In this document: piece after piece, positions 1-12,717 of the stretch | How positions within the stretch are numbered: the first letter of the stretch is position 1 | Layout: the number at the start of each line of letters is the position of its first letter | Assembly: GCA_012845835.1 (NCBI GenBank) | Contig: JABAKD010000028.1 | Span: forward strand, 8,559,632-8,623,631 | Source: Undaria pinnatifida | Taxonomy: Eukaryota; Sar; Phaeophyceae; Laminariales; Alariaceae | DNA: 64,000 nucleotides | Reading direction: 5' to 3' | Program-made: the position numbers and the translations under genes | Notes under the pieces: model-generated | Told to the model about the DNA's origin: nothing | The model's input: the letters and a program-made list of their open reading frames with translations, nothing else | The model's database searches: none

Positions 1-3000
1 CAGTTGCGGCTGTCTCTAGGACTGTCGCGTGGCGATGGCAGGGTGCAGCTGGCTGATCTAAAGAAAAGCCGGCTGGACCCACGTGATCCCAAAGGGGGTC
101 TCGATATTGTATCACCGAAGCTCTGGGAGGGTCTCCGTGGGTGGCTGTTAAAGGAGTGGGGCGAAGATACCCTGGGAGTCCTGTGTCCAAGCGTTGGAGG
201 AGAAGGGTATAACTCGCTAGGAAATGCTGTACTTGTGGTCCGTGTCCACGCAATGCACCAAGGTTGCGAGGAAGACGGGGCAGGGGGCTCAGGGCATATC
301 CTGGTCAAATATGATCGCGAGTCTTCCGTCGTCATGACGGGACTGTCCCTCGGGCCCAGGGGCAGTGGTGCTGTCAACACCGTGGCAGCGAGTGGGAACC
401 CGTCGTTCGCGGGCCCACCGCTGGCACTTGAAAAAGGCGTACGTCGTGGGCCGAGCGCGGGTGGAACCGCCAATAAATAAGCGAGGCGCTCAGGGTGCGA
501 TGACCCGGAATGTGAAGCAGAAGTGTCGTGCTGTAGTCCAGAACCCCCTGGTGGCCGCAGGTTTCGGCGAGTAGCGTTGCTTATCGGTGGAAGACGTCGA
601 GTGGAGCATCCTCGGTGGGCTCTGCATCTTAGCCTCCTTGCACCCACGCCTCAAAACCGTCGCTAAAACAATGGGATCAGACTTGGACAAGCGATTCACA
701 TGTATGGGGTTGGGCGGGGGGGGTGGATTGTTGGGGGGCGGGGGCGGGGGTGAAACTAGCCCCTGCAAAGGTGAAGCTGGGCCCTCGTCCCGCAACTAGA
801 TGGCCTGGCACCGGAGGTACTGTGTCGGTTAATAAGCGTGTAGCGTTCAAGGTTTCGTGCCGTCGTGGTTGTCGGCCGGCCACGCTGCTGCTGTCGATGT
901 TGTCGTCGTTTTCGCAGCAGTTGCCCGGGGAAGAAGGGCGATGATGGCGCTTTCGACCCAAAAAATAGTTGTCACGGCATTTATAACGAGCGGCACTGGT
1001 TGTCGCGGGTTATTGCCGGGTGATGACGCCGGGTTTATGGTCCGCACGTTTCCGCAAATACCGAAAGTAAAAACAACATCCTGGAGTATGCCCAAATCTG
1101 GGTTGAGCGCACCAGAGGCGTAGCGGTGTTGCTACAGTGGGAGAGTATCGCTGGCACGGTGCAGACGTCAGGGAAAACGCCTGAAAGCCATCGGAATGGT
1201 ACTCAGACTGATTCTACGATGCCCCCCGCCCCCCCCAACAGCGATTTTCTTAAACGGACGTTTCATGGCTGCTCGACACAAGGAAGGACGTCATGAAAAA
1301 ATTTCCTAGTAATAATGTATTGTCTTGTTCGCAAAGACTGCCAAACGATGACGCCGGGTTGGCAAGGGGCACGTATTTCAGGAGATAAGGCCGGGAGGGA
1401 GTTGGTTTCAAAACCGGCGATTCCGTTGAAGAAAAGCTAGGGGGGCTACCGTAGAACGACTCCTCGATGGCCAGGTTGTCGAGAATGATGCTCGTTGCAG
1501 ATTATGTTTCGTATCACAAAAAGGGGTGGTTGCAAGTTGTCCCTGGTTGCGGTTTGGGACGCAGAGGCAGGCGCCATGGGCGTCGCAATTCGAGGTAGTC
1601 GCGACCGTCGTCGCGGCCACTACGGATAGAATGGCGTCTGCATGATTGGGCGACTTCGCTGTCGCTGCTGCTGCGGGAAATATCGGTGATGTAGGTGGTA
1701 GACGGAGAAGAACGGTGGTGTAGGTGGTAGTCGGAGAAGAATGGTGGTCTTGGCCCGAGCGGTAGGTGATGCTGGGGGGGGTGCGTGCGGCGTTCTTGGG
1801 GGCTGGTTGAGTAGGGTACGTGCAGCGTTTATGTGCCGTGGGTTCACAGGTGATGGGTGCTGGGGCTTGGGGCGTGTAGGGCAACGCGGCAATAAAGTTG
1901 GTGGGCGGCTCTGTGGCCGTTTTAACAACTTTAGTAACGACGGGAGTGGGTCGTAGTTTCAAGGAAATAGACCAAACAGGCAGTGGCGTAAAAAGGCGGC
2001 GGTCGTGGCAGGGGGATTGGTTTGACTCGATCGCCGTTTGAACAAATGCGTCAGTGGGTCGTAATTTCAAGGAAAAAAAAAAAAACAGGCAGATTACCGC
2101 AGACGGAGCGTCTGAAGATGGCGAAATGAATCGTAGTTGGGTGGGCACCTCGTGGTCATCACCCAAAAAATATTATACCGCAGACGGGGGTGTCTTTGGG
2201 TGCCGCCCGGTCGAGACCGTGGACACGCCGTATGCAGTTGTGAGCGAGTGACCGCAAACAAAAGCAGAGGCGCTTGGGCGCAGGGGGGTGAGCGCAGTGA
2301 TGGGCGGGCGATGTTGAACCGTTGTGGTGATAGATGCGGCCGCATGGGGTGGGCGGCTATGGGAGCCGCGGATGGGATGTGAGCAGCAGCGTGTCGGTTG
2401 GGACGGTAGTCATGGCTCAAATGGAGGAATAGGGGGGCGCGCAAGAAGCGGTTGAATTCGGCACAAAGGTCTGTAATCGCGGTGGCATAATATGTGGAAA
2501 CCATTGCGGCACTCGCCTCATGGATGCCGTCGCGGCGACACGCTCTGTGGTAGTCGTCGCGGTCCTTGCGGCGTTCTTGCGATCCCCCGCCTGGAAATAT
2601 TGAACCTCTTGCCATCAGGCGCCAAAACACCAACCGCGCAGTCGCACCAGGTGGGCGTCTCTCGTAGAGTTGTCCGTCCTCCTAGTCTCGGCGTGTAAAG
2701 TGGCCGTACCAAACACCGAGGGGTCCGGTTTGACTGAATGAGTCGGGGCCAGTGGCGGCGGTGGAAATGCCGTCAACGACCCCGGCCGCAAAAATGCGCC
2801 CCGAGCCTTTTTTCGATTATATTGAACAGAATGACGACGTCCTTGACCGTAACTGCTCCACCCATGGCTACAGCAGGAGAAAAACGCGAAGCACACTGTT
2901 CATTGTGAGGGTTGGGGGGTTGGGTCCTGGTTGGTCCGGGATTTACCGCGAGTTGGGGGAGGGGTCCATGTTGGGCCGGAATGGATGGGGAAAGAGGAGA

Positions 3001-3870
3001 TTTGGTATCGCACGCACTGGAGTAGAGAGGTAGGATGCAGTACAAGTAGCTTTCAAACGTCACCAAGGAGACCGGAAGATGAAGGACGAATGTGCACATT
3101 CCCGGGAGAGGATCGTGGTGCTCGGGATATGGGTATGACAATCGATTTGTCCAGTCGAAAACAAAACAAAATCAGACGTTACAACACGGAAATCATGCGT
3201 ACCTCTTGTACCCGTCGATAGCCTAAACTATAATGGAGGTGCTTCAAAGGAAAAACCCGGGACCTCAAAAACGACGGTGTACTTCTGGCGTTGATTGTTT
3301 TTAAATTATCGGGGGGCTCCGTTTAACACGCGTAATATACTCATGAAACGCTACGCACTCGGAGTGCTGTTTCACTCAACAGCGTTTTGCTCAAGCATAA
3401 CCATAATAAAGTTTGGGTCATTCCAACGCTGCATCAGGTCGGGGGTGCGTAGCAGCATTAAACGGGAGCCTTACAAGAATACTCGTAGCTCAAACACGTG
3501 TGGGATATTAAGCGTATAGTCGAGGCTCGTGGCAGGTTGAGTCTTCACCTTCACAGATACTTTCCTATAGAACAGTGCACCAGGAGAAGATTTTATAATA
3601 TGAGCATAGTACCGTTATGATATAGTGGAATGCTTGACGGGTAGTACCGTCGTTCGCGCATTCCGGGGTTGAAACCCCAAAACCATCATGCACTGTAGCA
3701 AAGCAGTCATTGCCAATTGCGTAAGTCAGCATTATGTGCAGCGCGTGTTGATACTCGTGACAAGCCGATCATTGTTGCATGCTCGTTCTTGATCGTATTG
3801 CACGAGGTGCGCGCCAGCATTATGAAAGCAACAACGGGGAGCATACGGTCTCCTGCACTACTTGTTTTTT
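1..3870. other. No convincing gene; short local duplications
   Basis: I recognise no protein family here. A plus-strand frame of 158 codons (4-480) is open, but it has no known domain and runs off the window start, so it may be an exon or chance. Two short local duplications are visible: a unit of about 30 bp repeated near 1689-1748, and a segment around 1949-1983 that recurs near 2056-2092 with a poly-A expansion. The long minus-strand frames at 1408-2633 are proline/threonine-rich translations of the G-rich plus strand and show no protein-like conservation. Confidence 0.5.
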
Positions 3871-3874
3871 GTGT

Positions 3875-5235
3875 GGAAGTTCATGAACGTTTCTGCGGAA
3901 GCTTCCACTGCTTCCATGAAAGCTTCTGCGGAAGCTTCCACTGATTCCATGGAAGCTTCCATAGCGCGGTGAATCTTCCATGAAAGCTTCCGTGGAAGCT
4001 TTCGTGAAAGACTCCGTGGAAGATATGGAAGCTTCCAAGGAAAATATCCCAGAAGCTTCCACGAATGCTTTCGCGAAAGCTTCCGTGGAAGTAGCTTCCA
4101 CGAAAGCTTCCACGGAAGCTTCCATGGAAGTAGTGGAAGATGCCGCGGAAGTCACTTCCACGGAAGCTTCCACGGAAGCTTCCATGGAAGTAGTGGAAGA
4201 TGCCGCGGAAGTCACTTCCACACGGAAGCTTCCACGAAATCTTCCACGGAAGCTTCCGCGAAAGCTTCCACGGAAGCTTCCGCGAATACTTCCACGGGAG
4301 CTTGCAATGCTTCCACGGAAGCTCCGCCGATTCGAAAGCTTCCACGAAAGCACTTCCACGAATAATTAGGTTTTAGTTCCATGGAAGCAAGCGGCAGCTT
4401 CCATGGAAGGTCGGAAGCTCAGCGGCTTCCACGAAAGCTTCCACGACATCTCTCACGGATACATTTGTATTGTACACTACTGTGCCTCCAGTAGAACTTA
4501 CCACTTTTTCGACAACATGGTTGACGCACACTGTGTACGAGACGAAGGGTTTCACCGTACATTGGTTGCTGCGTTTCATTGGGTTAGGATAAGGCTTAGG
4601 GTTAGGGTATATATAATTTATATATTATGTCAACCACATGCCGGAAGCTTTCACAGAAGCTTTCGTGGCAGTAATTTCCTTTCGCAGAAGCTATCGCGGA
4701 AGCTTCCCTGGGATTTGTTTTTGAAAGATTCCGTGGAAGAAAATTGTTATTTATTATTTCTAATTCATTATTTACTTCCACGAAAGCCTCCGTGAAAGCT
4801 TTCGTGAAAGCTTCCTTGGAAGCAAATTTACTTTTACGAAAGCTTCCGTGAAAGCTTCCGTGGAAGCAAATTTACTTCCATGAAAGCTTCCGTAAAAGAT
4901 TCCATGAGAGCTTTCGTGAAAGCTTCCGTGGAAGCACATTTTTATTTCCACGAAAGCTTCCGTGAAAGCTTCCGTGAAAGCTTCCGTGAAAAAAAAAATA
5001 CTCCCACGAAAGCTTCCGTGGAAGTTTCTGTAGAAGTAACTTCCATGGAAGCTTTCACGGAAGTTTCCGTGGAAATATCTTCTTTGGAAGCTTCCGTGGA
5101 AGAAAAACTTCCGTGGAAGTTACTTGCATGGAGGTTTCCACGGAAGCGTCCATGGAAGCGACGAAAGCTTCCGTGGAAGCCGTGGAAGCTTTCATGGAAG
5201 CGATGGAAGCTTCCATGGAAGCTTTCATGAACTTC
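3875..5235. repeat. Palindromic GAAGCTTCC minisatellite array
   Basis: About 1.35 kb is built from short degenerate units centred on the palindrome GGAAGCTTCC, joined by CATG, CGTG or CGCG linkers. It reads nearly the same on both strands and could form many small hairpins. Open frames run through it on both strands with Glu-Ala-Ser or Lys-Leu-Pro-Trp type repeats; these are translations of the repeat, not genes. The array is interrupted at about 4440-4630 by ordinary sequence that contains a short TTAGGG-like stretch. Confidence 0.85.
4577..4610 (+). repeat. Interstitial telomere-like TTAGGG motif
   Basis: Within the interruption of the GAAGCTTCC array lies a degenerate run of TTAGGG-related hexamers (GGGTTAGG, then GGCTTAGGGTTAGGG), followed directly by an AT-rich TATATAATTTATATAT segment. 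TTAGGG is the telomere repeat reported for brown algae. Only about two perfect hexamers are present, so this is a weak interstitial signal, compatible with a repaired break or with chance. Confidence 0.4.
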
Positions 5236-7501
5236 CACCCAAAATGCAGGTAGTGCAGATGGCCCGGAGCAAAGCGGTACAGTTTTGATTTTTTCAGCAC
5301 GGACAAAACATAAACACAGGGGGCACGTCATAATGGAGACATGCCAAACGAGTGCCGATTTGGCAGATAAACGGGGGCAGCATTTCGCGGTTGCTCGCAA
5401 GATCATCATCAAGCAACTAACAGCAGAAACGAATGCCGTCGAACCATAGAAGCTCAGCCGGAAAAAAAAGGAAGATCATAAATGACGAGAGGGATACAGA
5501 TTTTAACAGCCAGCAAATACCAATTAGTGGTTAATTTTGGCAGCAATAAAAAGAAAAGAAGCTGCTCTACCCGGTGCCACAATAAAAACGGTTTAATCGA
5601 AAGAGATAGCTGATTCAGGATTTTGAGAAAGGGTGCGTTCGTCCCTATTCCATTGTAATACTCAGCTGGGTTTTTTCTCTAAACTGCTGCTGTGCACGCT
5701 GATTCGAATACGCCACCGGCACCTATATTATTCCAACCATGGTACGCAGGCTGTTCTGCAGGTGTATGGCCGAGTTGGTTGAGACCCATACAAACATTCC
5801 GGAGATCGCAGAACGTTCTGATGGTGTTGGCACCAGGTACGTATCATATGTACCATAGATGAGACAAAAAAAAAATGCGAACAAAAAAAGGAAACGATTG
5901 ACAAGTGTTGTGCCGTATTCGATGCCAGTGAGCCTCCGAGCCGGCGTCGGATGCTTCACAGCATGCATCGGCGGAGGGTACGTAGCAAAACAATGCAGAC
6001 GCAGTGCCGCCGAACATATGATCAGCACCAATACCGCCAGATACCTTGCAAGTAGCGCGGATGAGGGAATATTTCGGGGTAGACAGCGAGTATAAATATC
6101 ACCGTTTAAAATACTCCGACGCTTGGAACCTACTGCAGTACAACATTCTAAAAGTAAGACAACATCAGCCGCGCGGTGCAGCGAAGGCAGACGGATGACC
6201 TATACTGTTTGTCCGATACACTCTGTACAGATAGATATAAGGAAGCCCAGGAGGCCTGCTACTACTCGGGGCACTCGAGGGCAAAGGGGTCACGAGGAAG
6301 TCACAGTATTACAGCAGCAGACTTGGTCTGCGAGATACTGCTGTTCACCAGCGGGGTATCCCAAGCAGCTTGGAAAAAAACACATATCTCGTAGCGGGGC
6401 TTTAGGTTAACCCTTTTAGCACTGCACTCCTAAAATGGGCACAAACCACTTGGAATTAGAATAGGAACGTTTTTGAAGCTGAAAAAGAAGAGGTAAAGAC
6501 AAGTATAGAACCAAAAAATATATAGGGGAGCACTTTCTATGTTAAATTGTCATAGTAGTGTCCCACGAAGAGCGAGCACCGGGAAACAATATGTCGAAAA
6601 GCTGCCGCCGAAGCCGTAGCAGCTTCAGACTCAACGTGTCGTCACAAGCAGAGGCCCAGAAGAGCCCGTGGTTCAACGGATAGGAGACGAAAGGATAACC
6701 AAGCTCGCTTCTGGAAGAAAGAATGTTAAACAGCAAAAGGAAAAACAACAAAACTATTCGGAAAAAAAAACGGAAAAAACGTCAAAAATGCACAGCGATG
6801 CAACGCCAAAAGAGCTTGCCTAGGGGAGAGAAGAGCACCGGGAGGAGGTCGCGCAAGCCCAAGGTTGACACGTCCTGCCGATGACGCCAAATGTCACGGT
6901 ACTCCGAGTGGGGGATGCGTGATTGGTCGGTGCTGGGAAGCGTGTCCCTCATGGGTTCCGGTGTCTTTATTGATTCTCCATAGGCTCGCTGGATAGGCTC
7001 AAAGCTTCTGCCTTATTCCCTACATAGATACCAAAAGACAGACATAACAGGGCTAGGTAGGATAGGACAGGGTAGTGAGATGAGGGGCGTCCTGCCTGTC
7101 CCATCATCGTCACGTACATTATCGCCCATCTATGATGGCCTTGACGTGTGTGTGACATCCAATATCACGTGGTTTCACCTCAACCATGACATGTTTTCAC
7201 GTCGAATCTATAAACTATCCTTTTATGGAGGGCACTCCATTACACTGACCTATCAAGATAGCATCACTGGCCTTCCGCCTCACGCCTCCAGACCTGCACC
7301 AACACCCTCTAAACTTGGGGGCAACAGCGTGGGATCGTAAAACTACTTTTCGTGTTTTCGTCCCCCCCCCCCCCCCCCCCTCGCCACTCTCTCTCCTAGG
7401 GGGAACGTCGCCACTTGGCCGATAAAACGCGATACGACAGCCTCACTCAATGGCCTCGAAGAGGCAGAGCCGGCAGCGGGAGGGCGACACATATCGCCCT
7501 C
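5236..7501. other. Intergenic; one weak ORF and a poly-C tract
   Basis: I see no recognisable gene. A plus-strand frame at about 6176-6394 (72 codons) has a mixed, protein-like composition but no ATG of good context, no known domain and no clear partner exon. A homopolymer of about 20 C lies near 7361-7380, just downstream of the stop of the minus-strand ODC-like gene. Confidence 0.5.
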
Positions 7502-10452
7502 TTACTGGCGGAGGCAGTAAAACAAGCCCAACGGCTTCAACCCGTTGAAGTCGGTCGCATCCGCGCCCGCCCGGGTGCCCGTGTCAGGGAAAAACAGCCA
7601 GTCCCGCCCCGGTTTCATGTTGTCGGGGAGTGGTGTCACCCGTGAGACGCAATCCAATCCATCGCAGGTCGGGCCCCACACCGTGCACAGAGGGTACTCG
7701 CGAGGAACGGCGGCACCGGCACCGGGAGAACCGGCGTCCGTCGAAGTCGTGCCGTTAGCAGCGTCCTTCTCTTCGTGGTCGGGTTCGCTTGGAAACGCGG
7801 GGGACAACGGCGACGGCTGCATCTGCACGCCACGGAGAAGGGCTCCGCTTAGAGACCCGTAGCATCCGTCGTCGATGTAGTACATCGCACCTCTGGTGTC
7901 GGCGTCAATGGCGACGCCATCGCCTCTAGAAATATCGCTGCCATCGCTACCACCACCGCTACCACCAACGCTACCGCTGCCGCTAACGCTACCGCTACTG
8001 CTAACATTAACTTCACCGCTATCACTAACTATACCGGTACTGCTACCGCCGCCCGCTTTCGCAGCCCGCACAATCGATGAATCAGCGACGGGCGCTACAT
8101 CCTTGCGCCCGATAATGGAAGCGACCGTTGACCACACCCCGCCCGCAACGAGATGCGCAGTAGCATCGGCCGAGACGGTGAATGGCTTACCACCGGCGCC
8201 ACCCACGCTCGCGGCGCTCCCATTGTTCGACCCTGCCTTGGGAAGGTACCGACACAGCACAGACTTTAGCGCGGTAAGAGGTTCTCCGCGTGCGCCTCCC
8301 TCCCCCAGGCCTGTCACGTGCAGGCGTTGAAAAACGAACGGAGCACGGGGCCGCGTCGTTCTAGATATGTTGCCCCTTTCGCCCTTGGTTTTACTGTTCG
8401 CATCCTCGACGATGGTTGCCCTGGCCAGCGGCGTCGCGATCGCGGTGTCCACTGTGGCAGTGGTGGCAGCAGCGGCGGCACAGCGCGCCATCTCAAAGGC
8501 AGCGGCAATTGCGGCGTCAATGTCTGCGAGAAGGGTAACCGAAGCCACGGCCTCCCCGGGAGCCGCGCTATCATCCAGAGGAGGGTAGGAACCGGCACAG
8601 GGGGGGGAATACACCTCCTCCGCCACGGCATGTGAGTCATCCCAACAAGCAGGTCCCACGTCAACCGAGAAGCCGACGATTGGAATGGGACCGTCAAGCC
8701 AGGCCGACGTCGCCGCCGCGGCCTTAACGATCTCCACCACAGCTTCGGCGGTCGCACCGTACGCCCCTTCCAGAGGTCTCGAGCACGCGGGCGCGGTCGA
8801 ACCTCCGTCGGTTGGAGCGGTTGGGGAGCAGTCAGGAACTTGACGCGCCTGCCGAAGTGGCGTGGCCAGTCTGATCAAGACGTCGGCTGGGCCCCCGTCC
8901 GGGTTGCAACAAGACATCGCGTTTTTGCTTTCGCGGGAGGAGGCGGTTTCAGACGAGTCTCCCCTGCGCCTTGAAGCCCAAACTCGACGCAGCTCGTCAG
9001 CAGAATCAACCTGGACATCATCACGAACAAGAAACACGTGAGGACAGATAGCGTGCGAATAGCATTAGCGACTTTCAAAGTTGGCGGTCGTGACGGAACG
9101 ACTTAAGTCTGCCTTAAGACAACGAGGAAGGGGCGGGGGTGGAGGGGGGGGCATTGTCCGGGCCAGCGCCGGTGGAGTCGCTGCCATGGACAGGGAGGGC
9201 AGAAAAAGGGGTCACATTCTCAACGCTATCGGGTATGAGGGAAACTGTCCTCGCATCTCCGACGTTGCAGCCTTAAACATTTTGAACAGCGACAGGAAGA
9301 CGAGGTACTCCTTTAGCTCAGCGTCATCTTAACCCGCAAAGCAACCGTCTGGTTTTCCCCGTAAAAAAAACACTTTCCACGCTAACAAACGCAGTCAAAA
9401 CTACTACTTGGTAAACAAAAAACGCGCCATCAACTGTGACGCTCACCTCGTAGACCTGAACCCCAGCCGCAGACGACGTTCGCAGCAAGGCGGGAGGGCG
9501 GCACACGTGGGTGTCGAGCAGCTTCGGAGAGAGGGCAGAACCCGTGCTGACGCAGCGAGCGGCCACCACGGCGGCCTTGACGTCGTTGACGGACGAACAC
9601 GACAATCGGACGCCTAACGCGTGGGCGACCCCAAGCACGATTTCGTCGCGGTTATCGCCGACACGAAAGCAGGGTTCCACCTGTATAACAAAACAGGGCG
9701 TCTTGTTTTAGTTTATTAGACGCGGCGACAGGGTAAAGGACGATAGGACCGATCGCCTCGTCTACACCCTTTTCAAGAACTGCAAAAGTAGCCCACGCTA
9801 ATTTCCAAGCAGCTTGTATCTAAAATGCTCGGGTGCCGTCCTAAAGGGAGATAAGATCAACTTTCAGGGGCGAACGATAGATAGGGTTAGCTAATCGTCT
9901 GAGTAGACTTCGCAAAGATTATCCACCTCGCCCGCACAATTGTAGAAAACGTACTCACATGCACTACAAACAAAAAGCAACATCAACCTACGCATGCACC
10001 TTGGGGAGGCAGTGGCGCCACTCCACGCAGTTGCGCACGACGCCATGCAGGTCCACAAGGTGGAAGCCGCGCACGGGAATCTTGGCGGTAAGGGGCGAGG
10101 CGGACCGTCGGACGAGCGCGTCCTCCACAGACGTCTTGACATCGACGGTCATGCTAACGCCGCCGTGCCGCTCCTTAGCCTCTTTCACCTCTTCTTTCTC
10201 GTCCGCCCCGCCCCGCCCCGTCGCCCCGCCGGTCGCCAGGAGGACCTCAACTTTGCCCGACGACGCGGCCGGTGAGGAGGAGGCGTTGAGAGTGACCACA
10301 GGGCACCTCCCCTCGATCACCGCACGGGCCGTGAGCTTGGTGCAAAAGCTCGGCGGGGCGGAGGCGGAGGCCGGGGCGGCGACAACGACGTGGTAACCGT
10401 CATAAACACCACTAGCAATACCATTGGTGAAGGCCGAAGCGCCGCCGTGCAT
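7502..10452 (-). CDS. Ornithine decarboxylase-like pseudoenzyme (antizyme-inhibitor-like), 3 exons
   Basis: Three exons on the minus strand: 10452-10000, 9680-9447 and 9010-7502, all joined in phase 0 by GT-AG introns of 319 and 436 bp, giving about 731 residues. Family membership is clear: the end of exon 1 plus the start of exon 2 matches the ODC N-terminal barrel; exon 3 carries DSADELRRV, LIRLATP, YYIDDGCYGS and WGPTCDGLD, the last being the Cys-Asp active-site motif of group IV decarboxylases. Several catalytic positions are lost. The PLP lysine of AVKCN is Gly (PCFRVGDN, about residue 159), the FDCAS aspartate is Ser, the FHVGSG histidine is Asp (SVDVGPA), the GGG loop reads GLGEGG, EPGRYYV reads DATAHLV, and the tyrosine after WLLFENMGA is Arg. 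It is therefore unlikely to bind PLP or decarboxylate ornithine. A regulatory role like animal antizyme inhibitor is my inference. It is longer than typical ODC (about 450 residues) because of Ala/Gly/Ser-rich insertions. The start is uncertain; an in-frame ATG at 10500 would add 16 hydrophobic residues. Confidence 0.75.
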
Positions 10453-11926
10453 TCGCTGCCTACGAAGCACCGTCTGCAGCATAAGCGTAAGCATAAGCAT
10501 TCGCAGAAGCACAGCCAGGCCAAGAGGGTTAGGGAAGGGGTGAGGACGACGGCAAGGGCGGCGGATGGGCGGGCGGGCGGGTGGTGGGAGGGAAGGGGGG
10601 GGAACGGGGAGGGGTAGTTTAGTTTGGGTGGATGAGGGCGACGAAAAAAAAGCGGTTTGCACTGTTCTACGACCCTTGCATGACCACCAAAAAAAAGGTA
10701 AGCTGGTCATTATTATCTCGGCTGCTGCTATAACTACACACGGCACTTTTCAGAGCCTTCTTCCGTCGTTGAAAGTTTCAGTGTGGAGTTGACAAATTTA
10801 AGCGAAACGCGAAAATTGACGAGCAGTGAGTTGTTTGAAGAGCTCTACCCGCGAAAAAAATGAAGGCAAGCGCAGGGGGGATTTAAGGGACAATACCCAA
10901 AGGCGACGGCTAGTCCAGAAGACAGCTGAGGGTTAAACCTCCTACGAGTTAGGCTGGAATGTAAAACAAAAGTGATGGGACAAAAAAAAACAACAACGGC
11001 ATGCTATCCCTTTTATTGGGAGCATCCATGCTACTGTGCCCTTTATTTACTCCCGTAGTGTTACGTGATGTTTGCTCGTTGGGATACCGTATCCACCATA
11101 TGCACCAAAGGACCGCGCGGGGGGATATATACTACCGCAATCTCACCATTTAATGCTAAAAATCAGGCATGGTTCGTTACGGCAAAAAAAACGTATTCTA
11201 TGGGAAATTACGGAGTTTCAGCATTTAGGATTTACGTACGCATAATTACAAAAAAAAAACGGGAAGGCAGACGTAAATCCTCAGGAGGGGATGAATCGAA
11301 TCCACCCCGTCACAATAAAAATATAAAAAATGATGTGCTAAAACCGCCGCATTTTCTTCCCGGGGCAAAACCAAAAAAACACAGGCACACCTGACTCTGT
11401 TTCACATATTAAATTAAGGCAAAAAAGCAGTTACGTACGGCTGACTTTGATATGGGTAATTGCCCGTAACTCTAACGTATCATACATACCTGCTAAAATT
11501 AACGTATTTGCAGGCGACGGATTCTCACCATGGGTACGCCGGCCAATCGGCTAACCTTGCGACGCAGCAGCTGCTCCCGCCACGCAATCTGGGCCTCGGG
11601 AGACATGGTGTCGCTCAGGCTGCCCCACGAAGGAAGGAGGGTGCTGGCGTCTTTTCCCGAGAAAGATTCTCCTCGCTGCAGCGACAGGGCGGGGGGAAAA
11701 AAAAACACACACAATCATTGAAAAAAGGTCAATCTTCTCCGGCCTTCAGCAAGGGCGTAGAGAAAAAGAAGAAAAAAAACACACACACGTATGTGTGATG
11801 TGCGAAAAAGAGGTCACGTTCGTCAAGTCAGGGCAACTCTGGTCTTTGCTTCGACTCCGCGCTTTAGCAAGGGCGCGGAGAAAAAAAAAATGTACACAAA
11901 TTACAAATGAGATATCTCTTTTTAAT
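10453..11926. other. Upstream region of the ODC-like gene; no gene seen
   Basis: A G-rich stretch at about 10560-10620 lies directly upstream of the predicted start of the minus-strand ODC-like gene and may be part of its leader or promoter. The rest holds A-runs and AT-rich sequence, with no recognisable coding region. Confidence 0.4.
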
Positions 11927-12095
11927 CCTCCGGCGGATGGGGAAAAATAAAGCTTAATCTCGCCACACTTTCACGTATTTTCACACACACACCTCGTGCG
12001 CCGATTTAACTCAATTGCATTCGCAACCCCGCGTTAGCTGGCGCGTGCTTCTGTTCCCTTGATAGCGATAGCGCGAACTGTCTTTTACAGATATC
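11927..12095 (+). repeat. Solitary left end of the CCTCCGGCGGATGGG TIR family
   Basis: The sequence begins CCTCCGGCGGATGGGG and then matches, with gaps, the left inverted repeat of the 3.26-kb transposon at 25799 (shared blocks include CACCACACTT, GATTTAACTCAAT and GATAGCGATAGCGCGA). No matching opposite end is seen nearby, so this is a solitary or eroded end. It sits after AT-rich sequence, as the other copies do. Confidence 0.7.
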
Positions 12096-12709
12096 ATATT
12101 ACTAGTACACTGGTGCGTTCACAGCCGCCAGGTTTTGGTCCCCCTCAAAAAACGGCTTTTATACTTTCAATGCACTTCTGTATGTAGTGCTATGCTGTAC
12201 AACCAACCACGGTAGGATTGCACCTGAAATACACCTGGTATTACATCTGGTATGCCTTCTTCGTCTCGTGTGGCGTTTTTAGTTTTTAGGTGGGAAAGCG
12301 TAGCTTTTCCCGGACGAATTTGTATTTCATTGTCGTTTTTTGGATCTTCCTAGCGCTCCAGAACCTTTGTGTATCCACGGACTCTAGATTTGAGAAGAGT
12401 TTACAACATCAACAGCGACAAAAAATTAATTATCTTGCTCGCTTGAGGAGCTCCGTACCCTGTACCACAGCAACCAAAAAGTGACTTGGAGAAACAACGA
12501 AAGTGCAAATCGATGGGTGGCCAAGCAACAAAAAATGTTGATGTTCCAACCAAATCTAAAAATAACTAAAAATACACTGGAGCAGGCTGAGATCGAAAAG
12601 TTAATCAAAAACTCAATTTTTCAAGCTGCGTTGGTTACTTCGAGCGCGTATTACTTTATTATTATTGCGTAAAACCGTGAGTTGAGTTGAGGGGGCCCGT
12701 CAGACAAAT
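12096..12709. other. No gene recognised
   Basis: AT-rich sequence with two overlapping short plus-strand frames (12290-12484 and 12481-12672). Neither shows a known domain or convincing splice signals. I treat the stretch as intergenic. Confidence 0.4.
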
Positions 12710-12717
12710 GCCACAGC

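Noticed and set aside
3820-5412. Several 100-180-codon ORFs on both strands with Lys-Ala-Ser-Val-Glu-type repeats
   Set aside because: Translations of the palindromic GAAGCTTCC array, equally open on both strands.
7896-8330. 144-codon plus-strand ORF opposite the ODC-like gene
   Set aside because: Antisense of the Gly/Ser-rich insertion of exon 3; Leu/Pro-rich low complexity.
9011-9037. ATG at 9037 as an independent start of the 511-codon ODC-like frame
   Set aside because: Homology to the ODC N-terminal barrel continues in two upstream exons, and a phase-0 acceptor ends at 9011.
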